A stretch of 64,000 nucleotides of DNA from Achromobacter aloeverae (GCF_004121055.1 NZ_PYAL01000002.1:806001-870000); one strand, 5' to 3'; positions 43,605 through 52,467 are shown, numbered from the stretch's first letter. Numbers and translations are program-made. Notes: generated from the sequence alone by a model not told the origin.

Positions 43605-44480
43605 ATGATCAGCATGGCCGTCCTGGATGTTGAATCTGTCAGCGCCTTTGTCCTGGTGGCCGACCTGGGCAGTTTCACGAAGGCCGCGCATGCGCTCGGC
43701 ACCTCGCAGGCGGCTGTCAGCGTGAAACTCAAGCGCCTGGAGGACAGGCTGGGTTACCGCCTGCTGGAGCGCACGCCGCGCAAGGTTCGCTTGTCCGCGC
43801 GGGGGGCGGGGTTTCTCAAGCCCGCGCGTCATTTCATCGCGGCGCACGAGCAGGCGTTGAGCGGACTGGAGCGAGGTCCCCGCCGCCTGGCGATAGGCTT
43901 CAGCGACCAGGTTGCCGGGCCGGGCTTGCCGGGGCTGCTGGCGAACCTGCGCGCGCACGATCCGGCGCTGTTGATGGAGGTGCGCATCGAAGGTTCGGCC
44001 AAGCTGCTGGAGGCCTACGACCGCGGCCTGCTCGACGCCGTGATCGCGCGCAACAGCGACGGATACCGCGAAGGCGCGCTGTTGCTGCGTGAACGCCTCG
44101 GGTGGTTTGCCGCGCCCACGTGGGACCGCGAGGAAGGGCTGCCCTTGCCTTTGGCCTCGTTGACGGTCGACTGCGGCATACGCGGGCTGGCGACGGCCGC
44201 GCTGGACGCGGCGGGCATCGCGTGGACCGAGGTCTTCATCGGCGGCGGGACGGCCGCGGTGGGGGCCGCGGTATCGGCCGGCCTGGGCATCGCGCCCATT
44301 CCTTACAGCATGGCGCCGGCCGATACGGTGGAGATCGGGCAGGCGCATGGCCTGCCGCCCTTGCCGGATTCCGACATCATCCTGATCAGCGCCGTTGGCG
44401 ACCCCGCCACGCGGGCCGCGCTAAGGACAGTGGCGGCGTCATTCCGCGGCGGCGAGGCGTCGCGCCGCGGGCAGGGATGA
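43605..44480 (+). CDS. LysR family transcriptional regulator
   Basis: A 291-residue LTTR (288 if ATG 43614 is used, which fits the usual family start better). Winged helix: SVSAFVLVADLGSFTKAAHA, LGTSQAAVSVKLKRLEDRLG. The effector domain covers about 90-285. The gene is divergent from the EmrB-type pump at 41971-43470 and probably regulates it. It ends in a 12-bp-stem hairpin shared with the convergent integrase gene. Confidence 0.9.
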   Translation: MISMAVLDVESVSAFVLVADLGSFTKAAHALGTSQAAVSVKLKRLEDRLGYRLLERTPRKVRLSARGAGFLKPARHFIAAHEQALSGLERGPRRLAIGFSDQVAGPGLPGLLANLRAHDPALLMEVRIEGSAKLLEAYDRGLLDAVIARNSDGYREGALLLRERLGWFAAPTWDREEGLPLPLASLTVDCGIRGLATAALDAAGIAWTEVFIGGGTAAVGAAVSAGLGIAPIPYSMAPADTVEIGQAHGLPPLPDSDIILISAVGDPATRAALRTVAASFRGGEASRRGQG

Positions 44481-44484
44481 CGCG

Positions 44485-44519
44485 GCGGCCCAGGCCGCGG
44501 GGCTCACGGCCTGGGCCGC
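44485..44519. terminator. Strong bidirectional hairpin between LysR and integrase genes
   Basis: GCGGCCCAGGCC (44485-44496) pairs perfectly with GGCCTGGGCCGC (44508-44519): 12-bp stem, 11-nt loop. It begins five bases after the LysR stop and covers the last codons of the integrase gene. Confidence 0.6.
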
Positions 44520-45625
44520 TCGGCAGCTTGCGGCTCGCCGTCCAGCAAGCGGCCGCCGCGCGAGGATAGCGCTTCGCCGGCGCGGTGATAGCCGATGACG
44601 CTGGCCACGCTGGCGTGATTGCTCAGGGCCATGGTTTCGCCCAGGGGCAGGCCCTGGCGTCCCGCCTCGGTAATGAAACCCGAGCGCAGGCTGTGGGCGG
44701 CGTAATCGCCTTCCAGGCCCGCCTGGGCCGCGCGCGCCTGGACGATCTTGCGCACGGCTTCGGCGCTCAGGCCCTCGCCGATGACGCCGCCGCGGCGCAC
44801 CCGGCGAAACAGCGGCCCGGTGGTGATGCCGGCGGCCGCCAGCCACGCATCCAGCGCCAGCGCGGCGCGGCCTACGACCGGTTTGTGGCTGTCGGCGCGC
44901 GCCACGCCTTCCTGGTTGGTCTTGGAATAGGCGAGGGTGTAGAGATAGCCCTCGGCCACGCGCCGGGTGTTCTCCATCGTGGCGCGGACCACCTCGGAAC
45001 GCCGGCGGCCGCCGCTGGCCCAGGCGAACAACAGCAGGGCGCGATCGCGCAGGCCAGCCAGGGATTCGTCGCAGGTGGCCAGCAGCCGCTCCAGCGGTTC
45101 GCGGGTCAGCGCATCCTTGCGGGCGCTGCGCACGCCGCGCTTGGCATAGGCGCTGCGGGTGCGTTCCAGCACGGCTTGCACGGCGCGGTCGCGGCAGGGA
45201 TTGGGCAGCGAGCGGGTTTCGTGGGCCTCCGACAGGACGGCCAGGCGGTGGCGCACCGTGGCCAGCTTGTAGGGGCCGGGCCGGCGCTTGACCTTGGCCG
45301 AGACCAGTGCGGCGTCGACCTCGGCGGGCAGGTCGTGCACCAGCGCCTGGCCTTCCAGGTGCTCGACATGATCGGCGATGAACTGCAGCACGGTGTCGAC
45401 CGCGACCGGCAGCGCCAGGGCGCGCCGCATGCGCAGCTGGTGCCAGGCCGCCCAGTATTGAATGGCCGAGCGATAGGACGCCATCGTATTGTCCGCGCTG
45501 CCCTCGCGCAGCAGCGCGCGTATCGACGCATCGCTGGCGCCCAGGCCATGCGCCGGCTCGCCGACGGGGGCGAGCCATTCGGCGAGGCTGGTGGGAGATG
45601 CGGACGGTGGCGGTGTTTCCTTCAT
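44504..45625 (-). CDS. Tyrosine recombinase/site-specific integrase
   Basis: A 373-residue recombinase with all catalytic residues in order: Arg208 (GGRRRSEVV), Lys235 (YSKTNQEG), His311-x-x-Arg314 (HSLRSGF), His337 (SNHASVAS) and the nucleophile Tyr346 (VIGYHRAG), nine residues after His337 as in XerD. The N-terminal core-binding domain spans about 35-165. Its ATG 45625 overlaps the stop of the upstream MFS gene (ATGA), so it is translationally coupled to a transporter, which is odd for an integrase. No excisionase, attachment site or other mobile gene is near. It may be a domesticated or long-resident recombinase. Confidence 0.9.
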   Translation of the reverse strand: MKETPPPSASPTSLAEWLAPVGEPAHGLGASDASIRALLREGSADNTMASYRSAIQYWAAWHQLRMRRALALPVAVDTVLQFIADHVEHLEGQALVHDLPAEVDAALVSAKVKRRPGPYKLATVRHRLAVLSEAHETRSLPNPCRDRAVQAVLERTRSAYAKRGVRSARKDALTREPLERLLATCDESLAGLRDRALLLFAWASGGRRRSEVVRATMENTRRVAEGYLYTLAYSKTNQEGVARADSHKPVVGRAALALDAWLAAAGITTGPLFRRVRRGGVIGEGLSAEAVRKIVQARAAQAGLEGDYAAHSLRSGFITEAGRQGLPLGETMALSNHASVASVIGYHRAGEALSSRGGRLLDGEPQAAERPRP

Positions 45626-46884
45626 CGCGACGAACTTAACACGTTTGCCGGCATCGCCTTGGCGCGCCGGGCGGCTCGCACCCACAGCAGGGTCATCGCC
45701 GCCGCCAGCGCCAGCAGCGGGAACGTGACCAGGTTCAGGCTGGTCCAGCCATAGCGTTCCAGCACCGGGCCCGCTCCCAGCGTCGCCAGCGCGGTCAGCA
45801 CGTAGCGGATCAATTCGGCCGTGCCCTGGACGCGGGCACGTTCGGACGGCCGGTGGGAGGAGGCGAGGAGGGCGGTGCCGCCGACGTACATGAAATTCCA
45901 TCCTATGCCCAGGCATAGCAGGGCCACATAAAAGGACGACAGCGTCGTGGACGACATGGCGACGATCCCGCAGAGTGCGCTCAGCCCCATGCCGGCGAAC
46001 AGCACCGCCGGCATGCCAAGGCGCTTGATCAGGCGGCCGGCGAAGAAGGACGGCGCATACATGCCGACCAGGTGCCACTGGATGATGTTGGCGCCGTCGT
46101 CGATCGTATGGTGACAGGCGACGGCCGCCAGCGGCGCGGCGGTCATGGTGAACATCATGACGACGCCGCCGATGGCGTTGTTGGCCAGCGCGGCCAGCGA
46201 TATGGGCTGGCGCAGGACGACGCCGACCGGCCGCGGCGGCAGCTCGGCGTCCTGTTTCAGGACGCCCGTCGGCTCGACGTCGCGGTAGCAGACCCCGATC
46301 AATAGCGCCGACAGGAAACCGAGCAGGGCGACCACCATGTAGGATCCGGCGAATACCGTGGACATGAGGTCCCGGCTCCAGGCGGCCAGGGCCGGTCCCA
46401 GTACCGCCGCGATCACGCCGCCGGTCAGCACGATGGAAATGACGCGCGCCTTGTGCGCTTCCTCCACGGCGTCGGCGGCCGCCAGCCGATAGTACTGGGC
46501 AAAGGCCTGGAACACCCCCACGGCGGCGGTGCCGATGCAGAACAGCCAGAAGTGCCCATGGATCACGGCCCAGACGGAGACCAGCCCGCCCATGCCGCCG
46601 GTCACGGCGCCGATGATGAAGCCCCATCGACGGCCCAGGCGCTGCATCAGCAGCGACGCGAACAGCGTGACCACGGCCGCGGCCACGGTGATCATGGCGA
46701 ACGGCAGCGTTGCCAGCGACTTGTCGGGCGCAAGCTGGTAGCCGGTCAGGCCTGTCAGCGTGAGGTCGACCGCGATGGAAGCGGTGAACAACCCCTGCGC
46801 GATGGCCAGGACCGTGGCGTTGCCGCGGCTGGAGGGGCCTTCGGCGTTCGGCGGCACGTCAGAGTGGGGTCGGATGGCGTTCAT
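45622..46884 (-). CDS. MFS transporter
   Basis: A 420-residue, about 12-helix major facilitator starting at ATG 46884 with a GGAGG ribosome site. The loop between helices 2 and 3 has a motif A-like segment (LLMQRLGRRWGFIIGAV), and AQYYRLAAADAVEEAHKARV is conserved in YfcJ/YnfM-like members annotated as MFS permeases of unknown substrate. It is divergent from a GlxA-type regulator; paired inverted 16-bp arms lie between them (47028-47093). Its stop overlaps the integrase start, suggesting one mRNA. Substrate unknown. Confidence 0.9.
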   Translation of the reverse strand: MNAIRPHSDVPPNAEGPSSRGNATVLAIAQGLFTASIAVDLTLTGLTGYQLAPDKSLATLPFAMITVAAAVVTLFASLLMQRLGRRWGFIIGAVTGGMGGLVSVWAVIHGHFWLFCIGTAAVGVFQAFAQYYRLAAADAVEEAHKARVISIVLTGGVIAAVLGPALAAWSRDLMSTVFAGSYMVVALLGFLSALLIGVCYRDVEPTGVLKQDAELPPRPVGVVLRQPISLAALANNAIGGVVMMFTMTAAPLAAVACHHTIDDGANIIQWHLVGMYAPSFFAGRLIKRLGMPAVLFAGMGLSALCGIVAMSSTTLSSFYVALLCLGIGWNFMYVGGTALLASSHRPSERARVQGTAELIRYVLTALATLGAGPVLERYGWTSLNLVTFPLLALAAAMTLLWVRAARRAKAMPANVLSSSR

Positions 46885-47207
46885 GCCCGGCCTCCGTGCA
46901 GGGGGCAGGACGCAAGGCGTGGCGGGAGATGCATGGACGGATTTCCTGGGGCTTCGGGATGTCGGGATGGCGCGCCTGGCGGGGTGCGCCATGGACGGCA
47001 TTCTCGACAAGCGCCCGTCACGCGCAAAGGACAAAGATCCCTCTTTTCAGGACATGCGTCTCATGATGGCGGTTTTTGAGGGATACGTGTCCTTTCCGTC
47101 ATCCCGTTTTCCGGGCATCATCCAGCATGCGGGACATGGAAGACTTCGCCGGACCACGCAACGCGGGCGCGTACGTCCGCCCCGGCGCAACAGGAGACGG
47201 CCAGGCA
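46885..47207. other. 323-base divergent intergenic region, MFS / AraC-type regulator
   Basis: No gene is supported. An in-frame extension of the regulator to 47076 exists but lacks homology-like content. The region contains the inverted 16-bp arms at 47028-47043 and 47078-47093 and an extra AGGACATG at 47049-47056, so it is mainly regulatory. Confidence 0.55.
47028..47093. promoter_or_regulatory. Inverted pair of 16-bp half-sites upstream of the MFS and GlxA-type genes
   Basis: AGGACAAAGATCCCTC at 47028-47043 recurs in inverse orientation as GAGGGATACGTGTCCT at 47078-47093; the arms agree at 13 of 16 positions and are separated by 34 bases. The conserved blocks are AGGACA and ATCCCTC. Arm length suits monomers of an AraC-family protein, such as the one encoded at 47208-48188. 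Confidence 0.6.
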
Positions 47208-48188
47208 ATGGACAAGGTGAACCCAGGACAGGCGTCAGGCAGCCCGACGCGCGATATCGGCTTCCTCGTCTATCCGGAATTCCAGATACAGGATTTGAGC
47301 GGACCCTTGTCGGCGTTCGATATCTCCAATCGCATCGCCGGCGGTAGCGCCTATCGCTGCCACGTCGTCTCCACCGAAGGCGGGGGCGTCGTCAGCACCT
47401 CCGGGCTGGAAGTGGTGACGCGCAAGCTGCGCACCATGCCCTATGACACCTTGATCGTCGCCGGCGGCCAGGGTTCGCACGATCCCTTCCGATCGCCGTC
47501 GATAACCACCTACCTGGCGCGGGCCGCGATGCGCCGCACGCGCCGCATCGCCAGCGTCTGCACGGGCGCTTTCATCCTGGCGGCCGCGGGCCTGCTGGAC
47601 GGGCGCACGGCGACGACCCATTGGCAGCACGCCATCCGGCTGCAGCGCATGTTCCCGCAGGTCAAGGTCGATGGCGACCGCATCTACACGCGCGATGCGC
47701 ATATCTGGACCTCTGCGGGAATCACCGCGGGCATCGACCTGGCGCTGGCCATGATAGAGGAGGACCTGGGCCAGGAAGTGGCGCGGCAGACGGCGCGGAT
47801 GCTGGTCGTGTACTACCGCCGACCGGGCGGACAGTCCCAATTCTCGGCCCTGGCCGAAATGGAGCCGGAGTCCGACCGCATCCGCACGGTTCTCGCCTAC
47901 ATGCGGGAGCACCTTAACAAAGAACTATCCACGGAGAAGCTGGCGGAAGTCGCCTGCCTGAGCCCCCGGCAATTCGGTCGCGCGTTCCTGGCCGAAACAG
48001 GCGAAACCCCAGCCAAGGCGGTGGAGCGCCTGCGCGTGGAAGTCGCGCGCCCCCGCGTGGAAGCGGGCAAGGAACCCATCGAACGCATCGCCCAGTCGGT
48101 CGGCTTCGTCGACCCCGAACGCATGCGGCGCGCCTTCGTCCGCCTGTTGGGCCACCCGCCGCAAAGCGTACGCCGCATGGCGGTGTGA
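47208..48188 (+). CDS. GlxA-type transcriptional regulator (DJ-1/PfpI domain plus AraC helix-turn-helix)
   Basis: A 326-residue protein. Residues about 15-185 form a DJ-1/PfpI-like domain (IGFLVYPEFQIQDLSGP, then IASVCTGAFILAAAGLLDG with a cysteine at the elbow, HWQHA and DAHIWTSAGITAGIDLAL). Residues about 220-326 form the AraC-type DNA-binding domain with LAEVACLSPRQFGRAFLAET and IAQSVGFVDPERMRRAFVR. Start ATG 47208 is preceded by AGGAG at 12 bases; ATG 47127 is the alternative. Such regulators often sense amino-acid derivatives or quaternary amines (GbdR, ArgR types). Divergent from the MFS/integrase operon, which it probably controls. Confidence 0.9.
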   Translation: MDKVNPGQASGSPTRDIGFLVYPEFQIQDLSGPLSAFDISNRIAGGSAYRCHVVSTEGGGVVSTSGLEVVTRKLRTMPYDTLIVAGGQGSHDPFRSPSITTYLARAAMRRTRRIASVCTGAFILAAAGLLDGRTATTHWQHAIRLQRMFPQVKVDGDRIYTRDAHIWTSAGITAGIDLALAMIEEDLGQEVARQTARMLVVYYRRPGGQSQFSALAEMEPESDRIRTVLAYMREHLNKELSTEKLAEVACLSPRQFGRAFLAETGETPAKAVERLRVEVARPRVEAGKEPIERIAQSVGFVDPERMRRAFVRLLGHPPQSVRRMAV

Positions 48189-48385
48189 TGCGCGCGCGGC
48201 TACTGCGCCCGAGCCTGGCGGGGCGCTGGCCGTGCGTCCCCGCCATGCCGGCGGAAGTGGTAAGGTCGCGTCTCGGGCAGTGCTAGACCGCGGCCCTTGC
48301 CAGCGTATCCAGGCCCTGGTCGCGCCGGGTGCCGGGCGCTGGCGGAGCGACAACTACAACTTTCGAATCCCACGGAGACAAGCCG

Positions 48386-49366
48386 ATGAAGTCGGTTTCA
48401 CTTATCAAGGCATTGGCATTGACCATACTTGGCGGCGCCGCGCTGGGCGCGCACGCCGAAACCTATCCGGCCCGCCCGATCACCCTTATCGTTCCCTATC
48501 CGGCGGGCGGGACCACCGATATCGCCGCGCGCACCATCGCCCAGGCCATGGGGCCCTTTCTCAAGCAATCCATCGTCGTGGACAACCGCGCGGGCGCGGG
48601 CGGCAACATCGGCATGGGGGTGGTCAAGCGCGCCCATCCCGATGGCTACACCATAGGCATGGGCACCATCGGCACGCAGACCATCAACCAGTACCTGTAC
48701 AGCGACATGCCCTTCGACCCGGCGAAGGATTTCGCGCCGCTGGCCATGGTCTTCACGACGCCCAACGTGATCGCCGTGAGCGCCACGTCGGACATGAAGA
48801 CCGTGCAGGACCTGTTCGCCAAGGCCAAGGCCAACAAGAACAAGCCGTTGACCTACGGCTCGCCCGGTATCGGCTCGTCGGTGCACCTGACCGGCGCGTA
48901 CCTGGAGCAAGCCGCCGGCATCCAGATGCTGCACGTCCCGTTCAAGGGCGTTTCCGGCTCGATGCCCGCGCTGATCGGCGGCCAGATCGACATCCTGCTG
49001 GACAACCTGCCCAGCACGCTCAGCCAGCTCAAGGATGGGACGCGCGTTCGTGCGCTGGCCGTCACGTCGGCCCGGCGTTCGCCTTCCTTGCCCGACGTGC
49101 CTACCGTGGCGGAAGCGGGCCTGAAGGACTTCGACGTTACGGCCTGGTTCGCGCTGTACGCGCCGGCCGGCACGCCACCCGAGGTGCAGGCGACGCTGAT
49201 CGACGCCGCGAAAAAGGCCCTGGCGACGCCGGAGGTGAAGGCGCAACTGGCGTCCGTGGGCGCCAGCGGCGGCACGCTGACCGGCGCCGACCTGTCCGCC
49301 TTCGAAGTGCAGGAACGTCAGCGCTGGAGCAAGCTCATCAAAGAGCGCAACATCACGACCAACTGA
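48386..49366 (+). CDS. Bug-type (TctC) periplasmic substrate receptor
   Basis: A 326-residue receptor starting at ATG 48386 after CGGAGA; signal peptide about 1-24 (ALGAHA cleavage). Markers: YPARPITLIVPYPAGGTTD, VVDNRAGAGGNIGMGVV, TYGSPGIGSSVHLTGAYL and HVPFKGVSGSMPALIGGQID. It stands alone between the AraC-type regulator and a convergent IclR regulator; the nearby TauD-amidohydrolase operon could be its functional partner, but this is only proximity. Two hairpin repeats follow its stop. Confidence 0.93.
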   Translation: MKSVSLIKALALTILGGAALGAHAETYPARPITLIVPYPAGGTTDIAARTIAQAMGPFLKQSIVVDNRAGAGGNIGMGVVKRAHPDGYTIGMGTIGTQTINQYLYSDMPFDPAKDFAPLAMVFTTPNVIAVSATSDMKTVQDLFAKAKANKNKPLTYGSPGIGSSVHLTGAYLEQAAGIQMLHVPFKGVSGSMPALIGGQIDILLDNLPSTLSQLKDGTRVRALAVTSARRSPSLPDVPTVAEAGLKDFDVTAWFALYAPAGTPPEVQATLIDAAKKALATPEVKAQLASVGASGGTLTGADLSAFEVQERQRWSKLIKERNITTN

Positions 49367-49380
49367 TCCGGCAAGGCGGC

Positions 49381-49436
49381 CGCCGGCGTTTCCCGCTCAC
49401 GCCGGTGCGCCGCCGGCGTTTCCCGCTCACGCCGGC
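49381..49436. repeat. Two direct copies of a hairpin-forming 30-bp unit
   Basis: A 25-bp sequence starting CGCCGGCGTTTCCCGCTCAC is present at 49381-49405 and again at 49411-49435 (period 30). Each copy folds as GCCGGCG-N11-CGCCGGC (the first with a G-T end pair). The tandem hairpins lie just after a Bug gene and before the convergent IclR gene, so they may end transcription or stabilise mRNA ends. Confidence 0.75.
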
Positions 49437-49493
49437 GCACCGGCCCACGCATCCCAAGGCCCCCGCTCGCCCCTGGCGCGCCACTTCCCCTTT

Positions 49494-50231
49494 TCACCGC
49501 TCCGTCACGCGAGCGCACAAATCCATCACCAGCCGGCTCAAGGTTTTCTGGTTGCGTTCGATGCGCTGGGTCGGCGCCGCGATCACGATCGCATAGAGCT
49601 GTCCGTTCAGCCACACGAAGTTTCCTATCGAGGAGACTTCCAGCTGGTAGCCGCCGATGGACATGAACCAGCCCCGCTTGACGCCTTCCTCCACCTGCTT
49701 GAGCAAGGCGGCGCCGTTGGTGATGGTGTTCGGCGAGAATCGTTCAAACTGCATCCTGTTCACCAGCGCCACGCGCTCCGCCTTCGGCATGCCGCCCAGC
49801 AGGCTCAGGCCGGCCGCGCCTATGTACAGGGGGCGGCGCTCGCCCGCCGTGCCCGCGAAGCGCAGCGCCTGCCGGCCTTGCACGATTTCCAGGTAATGCG
49901 ACATGAGGTCCTGGCGACGCGCCAGGAACACCGATTCGCCGGTGGCCTCGCTGAGCTCTTCCAGCAAGGGCATCAGGTCCTTGAGGAAAGGATCCTCCTC
50001 CACGATGACACGCATCTCCTCGTACAGCTTGCGCGTCGGGTAATAGTCCTTCGTATCGTCGCGATTGGCCAGGTAGCCGTGCGCCTCCAGCGTGCGCAGC
50101 AAGGCCTGGCAGCTGGACTTCGGCATCTCCAGCCGCTGGCTGACGGTAGCGAGGGATGCCGGCTTCTTGAGCTCCGAAAACAGTTGAAAAACCTGCAGCG
50201 CGCGTACGGCGCTCTTCACATCTGCGCTCAC
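49494..50231 (-). CDS. IclR family transcriptional regulator
   Basis: A 245-residue regulator starting at GTG 50231, with GAGGA upstream. Winged helix about 5-65 (VKSAVRALQVFQLFSELKKP, SLATVSQRLEMPKSSCQALL, RTLEAHGYL); effector domain about 75-240 with ALRFAGTAGERRPLYIGAAG and the C-terminal GGYQLEVSSIGNFVW. It is divergent from the TauD-type gene 94 bases away and most likely controls that four-gene catabolic operon in response to its substrate or an intermediate. Confidence 0.92.
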   Translation of the reverse strand: MSADVKSAVRALQVFQLFSELKKPASLATVSQRLEMPKSSCQALLRTLEAHGYLANRDDTKDYYPTRKLYEEMRVIVEEDPFLKDLMPLLEELSEATGESVFLARRQDLMSHYLEIVQGRQALRFAGTAGERRPLYIGAAGLSLLGGMPKAERVALVNRMQFERFSPNTITNGAALLKQVEEGVKRGWFMSIGGYQLEVSSIGNFVWLNGQLYAIVIAAPTQRIERNQKTLSRLVMDLCARVTER

Positions 50232-50311
50232 TTATGTCCTCGGTCTGTGCGTCGATTACACGCGCATTCTATGCGAAAGGATGGTTGCGGAATAAAAAGG
50301 CCGCGCGTATT

Positions 50312-50327
50312 ATCAGTTCTACCTGAT
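50312..50327. promoter_or_regulatory. Palindrome at the TauD-type gene start, possible IclR site
   Basis: ATCAG-N6-CTGAT overlaps the chosen ATG (50326), and GTTC-N8-GAAC is interleaved with it (50316-50331). If translation really begins at ATG 50347 or 50356, these dyads would lie upstream of the coding region and suit an operator. Weak evidence. Confidence 0.25.
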
Positions 50328-51249
50328 GAACGTAGCGTACACATACATGAACGATATGAACGATGCCGTGAATCAAATGGAGCAAGGATCGGCCGCTGAA
50401 CTTGCTGATTTCAAGACGCTGCGCGTCGTGCCCATGGCGGGCGCATTGGGCGCGGAGATATTCGGAGTCAACCTGTCCGAAGCGCTGGAGGCCCCGGTCC
50501 TCGATGAGGTGAAGCGGGCCTATCACCAGTTCGGCGTAATCTTTTTCCGCGACCAGGACGTCTCGGATCTCGATCTCGCCCGGTTCGCCAGGTATTTCGG
50601 TGAACTGGCGGTGCTGCCGCCGCACCGCCAGCATCCGGGCTCACTGCCAGAGCTGCTGGTGATAGACAAGAAGCCGGAGACCAAGCTGGTGTTCGGGTGG
50701 GAGTGGCACTCCGACACGACGCACCTGGAGATTCCGCCGCTGGGGTCGGTCCTGGCCGCGAAACGGCTGCCGACCGTGGGCGGCGACACGCTGTTCGCGA
50801 ATCAGTATCTGGCCTACGACACGCTTTCCGGCGGCATGAAGAGGATGCTAGACGGCATGAGGGCCGTGCACTCGAACGGGCGCATCCTGTCGTCGCTGGA
50901 AGCCGATGACGTCCTGGCGCCGGGCCAGGGCGTGGGTAGCGCCAAGACGACGATATCCGCCGTGCATCCGGTGGTGCGCACCCATCCGGTGACAGGGCGC
51001 AAGGCCTTGTTCGTCAACGAGATGCATACCGAGCGCTTCAAGGACATGACCATCGCGGAAAGCGCGCCGCTGTTGCGCTTCCTGTACGACCATTCCACGC
51101 GCCCGGAATTCACCTGCCGCTTCCGCTGGGCGCCCGGCTCGGTCGCCTTCTGGGACAACCGCTGCCTGCAGCATCTGGCGCTGGACGATTACCACGGCCA
51201 GCGGCGGCTCATGCATCGGGTGCAGATCCGCGGCACCAGGCCCGTGTAG
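50326..51249 (+). CDS. TauD/TfdA family Fe(II)/2-oxoglutarate-dependent dioxygenase
   Basis: A 307-residue oxygenase. The iron-binding facial triad is intact: His128 and Asp130 in WEWHSDTTH and His283 in CLQHLALDDYHGQRRLMHR; Arg294 would bind 2-oxoglutarate, at the same 11-residue spacing as in TauD. It hydroxylates a substrate, often releasing sulfite, an aldehyde or an ether-linked group. The start is uncertain: ATGs at 50326, 50347 and 50356 all lack a clear ribosome site, and the fold begins only near residue 32. First gene of an operon with an amidohydrolase, aldehyde dehydrogenase and hydroxyacid dehydrogenase. Confidence 0.92.
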   Translation: MNVAYTYMNDMNDAVNQMEQGSAAELADFKTLRVVPMAGALGAEIFGVNLSEALEAPVLDEVKRAYHQFGVIFFRDQDVSDLDLARFARYFGELAVLPPHRQHPGSLPELLVIDKKPETKLVFGWEWHSDTTHLEIPPLGSVLAAKRLPTVGGDTLFANQYLAYDTLSGGMKRMLDGMRAVHSNGRILSSLEADDVLAPGQGVGSAKTTISAVHPVVRTHPVTGRKALFVNEMHTERFKDMTIAESAPLLRFLYDHSTRPEFTCRFRWAPGSVAFWDNRCLQHLALDDYHGQRRLMHRVQIRGTRPV

Positions 51250-51326
51250 CTGGCCGGTCGAGGTACGTACGCCCGTGACGCGGGACTGACGCCCGACCGC
51301 CGCAATATCGATAAGGAGCGATACCG

Positions 51327-52400
51327 ATGCCTGACATCCAGGACGAGGACTTGCCTGTCGTTGCACACAAGCCGCCCGCCGCGAGCGCGGGAACGGCCAT
51401 CGAGGCGGCGATCGATCCCGATCTGCCCATCATCGATCCGCATCACCATTTTTCGTCTCATTGGGGCGGGTATTTCGTCGAGGACCTGCGGGCCGACATG
51501 CAGTCGGGACATGCGGTGGCGGCGACGGTCTACATACAGTGCGGCCACGCCTACCGCGCCGACGGTCCCGAGGCTTTGAAACCGGTCGGCGAAACCGAGT
51601 ACGTGGTGGCGCAATGCGCGGCGGCGGGCAGGGTCGGCAAGGCGGGCAGGATGGACAAGGCGGACAGGGGCATCGCCGCCGGCATCGTCGGCCATGCGGA
51701 CCTGCGGCTGGGCGAGGACGTGGACGAGGTGCTGGCGGCGCACATCGAAGCCGGCCAGGGCCGCTTCCGGGGCATCCGGCATTCGGGCGCGCGGCATCCC
51801 GCCTTCAAGCATGGCGTGCTGTCCAGGCCGCCGGCGGGCTTGTACGGCGACCCGGCGTTTCGCAAGGGATACGCTCGGCTGGGCGCCCATGGCTTGTCGT
51901 TCGACGCCTGGATCTACCACCCGCAGATCGATGAAGTGATTTCGCTGGCCCAGGCGTTTCCCGATATTCCCTTGATCCTGGATCATGTGGGCGGCGTGCT
52001 GGGTGTCGGCCCCTATGCGGACGATCGTCCCCGGGCATTGCAGGAATGGCTGCCCGAACTCAAGCGCCTGGCGGCCTGCCCCAATGTCCGCGTAAAGCTG
52101 GGCGGCCTGGGCACCGCTACCTTCGGCTTCGACTTTTCGCAGGCGCGGCGCCCGCCCGATTCCGAAATGTTGGCGGCGCTATGGCGTCCGTACTTCGAAC
52201 CCTGTCTCGAATTGTTCGGCGCCGACCGCTGCATGTTCGAAAGCAACTTCCCTGTCGATCGTAGCGCCGGATCCTACGCCGTACTCTGGAACGCCTTCAA
52301 GCGCATCGCGCAGGCGGCCAGTCCGGACGAACGTTCGGCGCTGTTCCATGGCACCGCCGCCGCCACGTATCGACTGGCGCCCTTGGTGGCGATCGGCTGA
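51327..52400 (+). CDS. Amidohydrolase 2 family metal-dependent hydrolase/decarboxylase
   Basis: A 357-residue TIM-barrel protein starting at ATG 51327 with AAGGAG upstream. IIDPHHHF (His39/His41) supplies the first metal-binding pair, GRFRGIRHSGARHP, the barrel segment FPDIPLILDHVGG and the terminal region RCMFESNFPVDR (the aspartate) are typical of the family that includes 2-pyrone-4,6-dicarboxylate hydrolase and ACMSD-like enzymes. A short Lys/Gly/Asp insertion (about 100-113, GKAGRMDKAD) is unusual. Second gene of the TauD operon; it may hydrolyse the product or a lactone. Substrate unknown. Confidence 0.88.
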   Translation: MPDIQDEDLPVVAHKPPAASAGTAIEAAIDPDLPIIDPHHHFSSHWGGYFVEDLRADMQSGHAVAATVYIQCGHAYRADGPEALKPVGETEYVVAQCAAAGRVGKAGRMDKADRGIAAGIVGHADLRLGEDVDEVLAAHIEAGQGRFRGIRHSGARHPAFKHGVLSRPPAGLYGDPAFRKGYARLGAHGLSFDAWIYHPQIDEVISLAQAFPDIPLILDHVGGVLGVGPYADDRPRALQEWLPELKRLAACPNVRVKLGGLGTATFGFDFSQARRPPDSEMLAALWRPYFEPCLELFGADRCMFESNFPVDRSAGSYAVLWNAFKRIAQAASPDERSALFHGTAAATYRLAPLVAIG

Positions 52401-52467
52401 GGGCGTTCGCGTACGGGCTACATCGCGCGCCGCGCGTTTAAGACCAACCAGGTGGAGACCATCCAGC

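Noticed and set aside
44504-46627. Integrase frame extending upstream to give a 707-residue protein
   Set aside because: The extra part is antisense-frame translation of the MFS gene; the real start is ATG 45625.
47076-47207. N-terminal extension of the GlxA-type regulator to 47076
   Set aside because: The added residues resemble no part of the family and would overlap the candidate half-sites.
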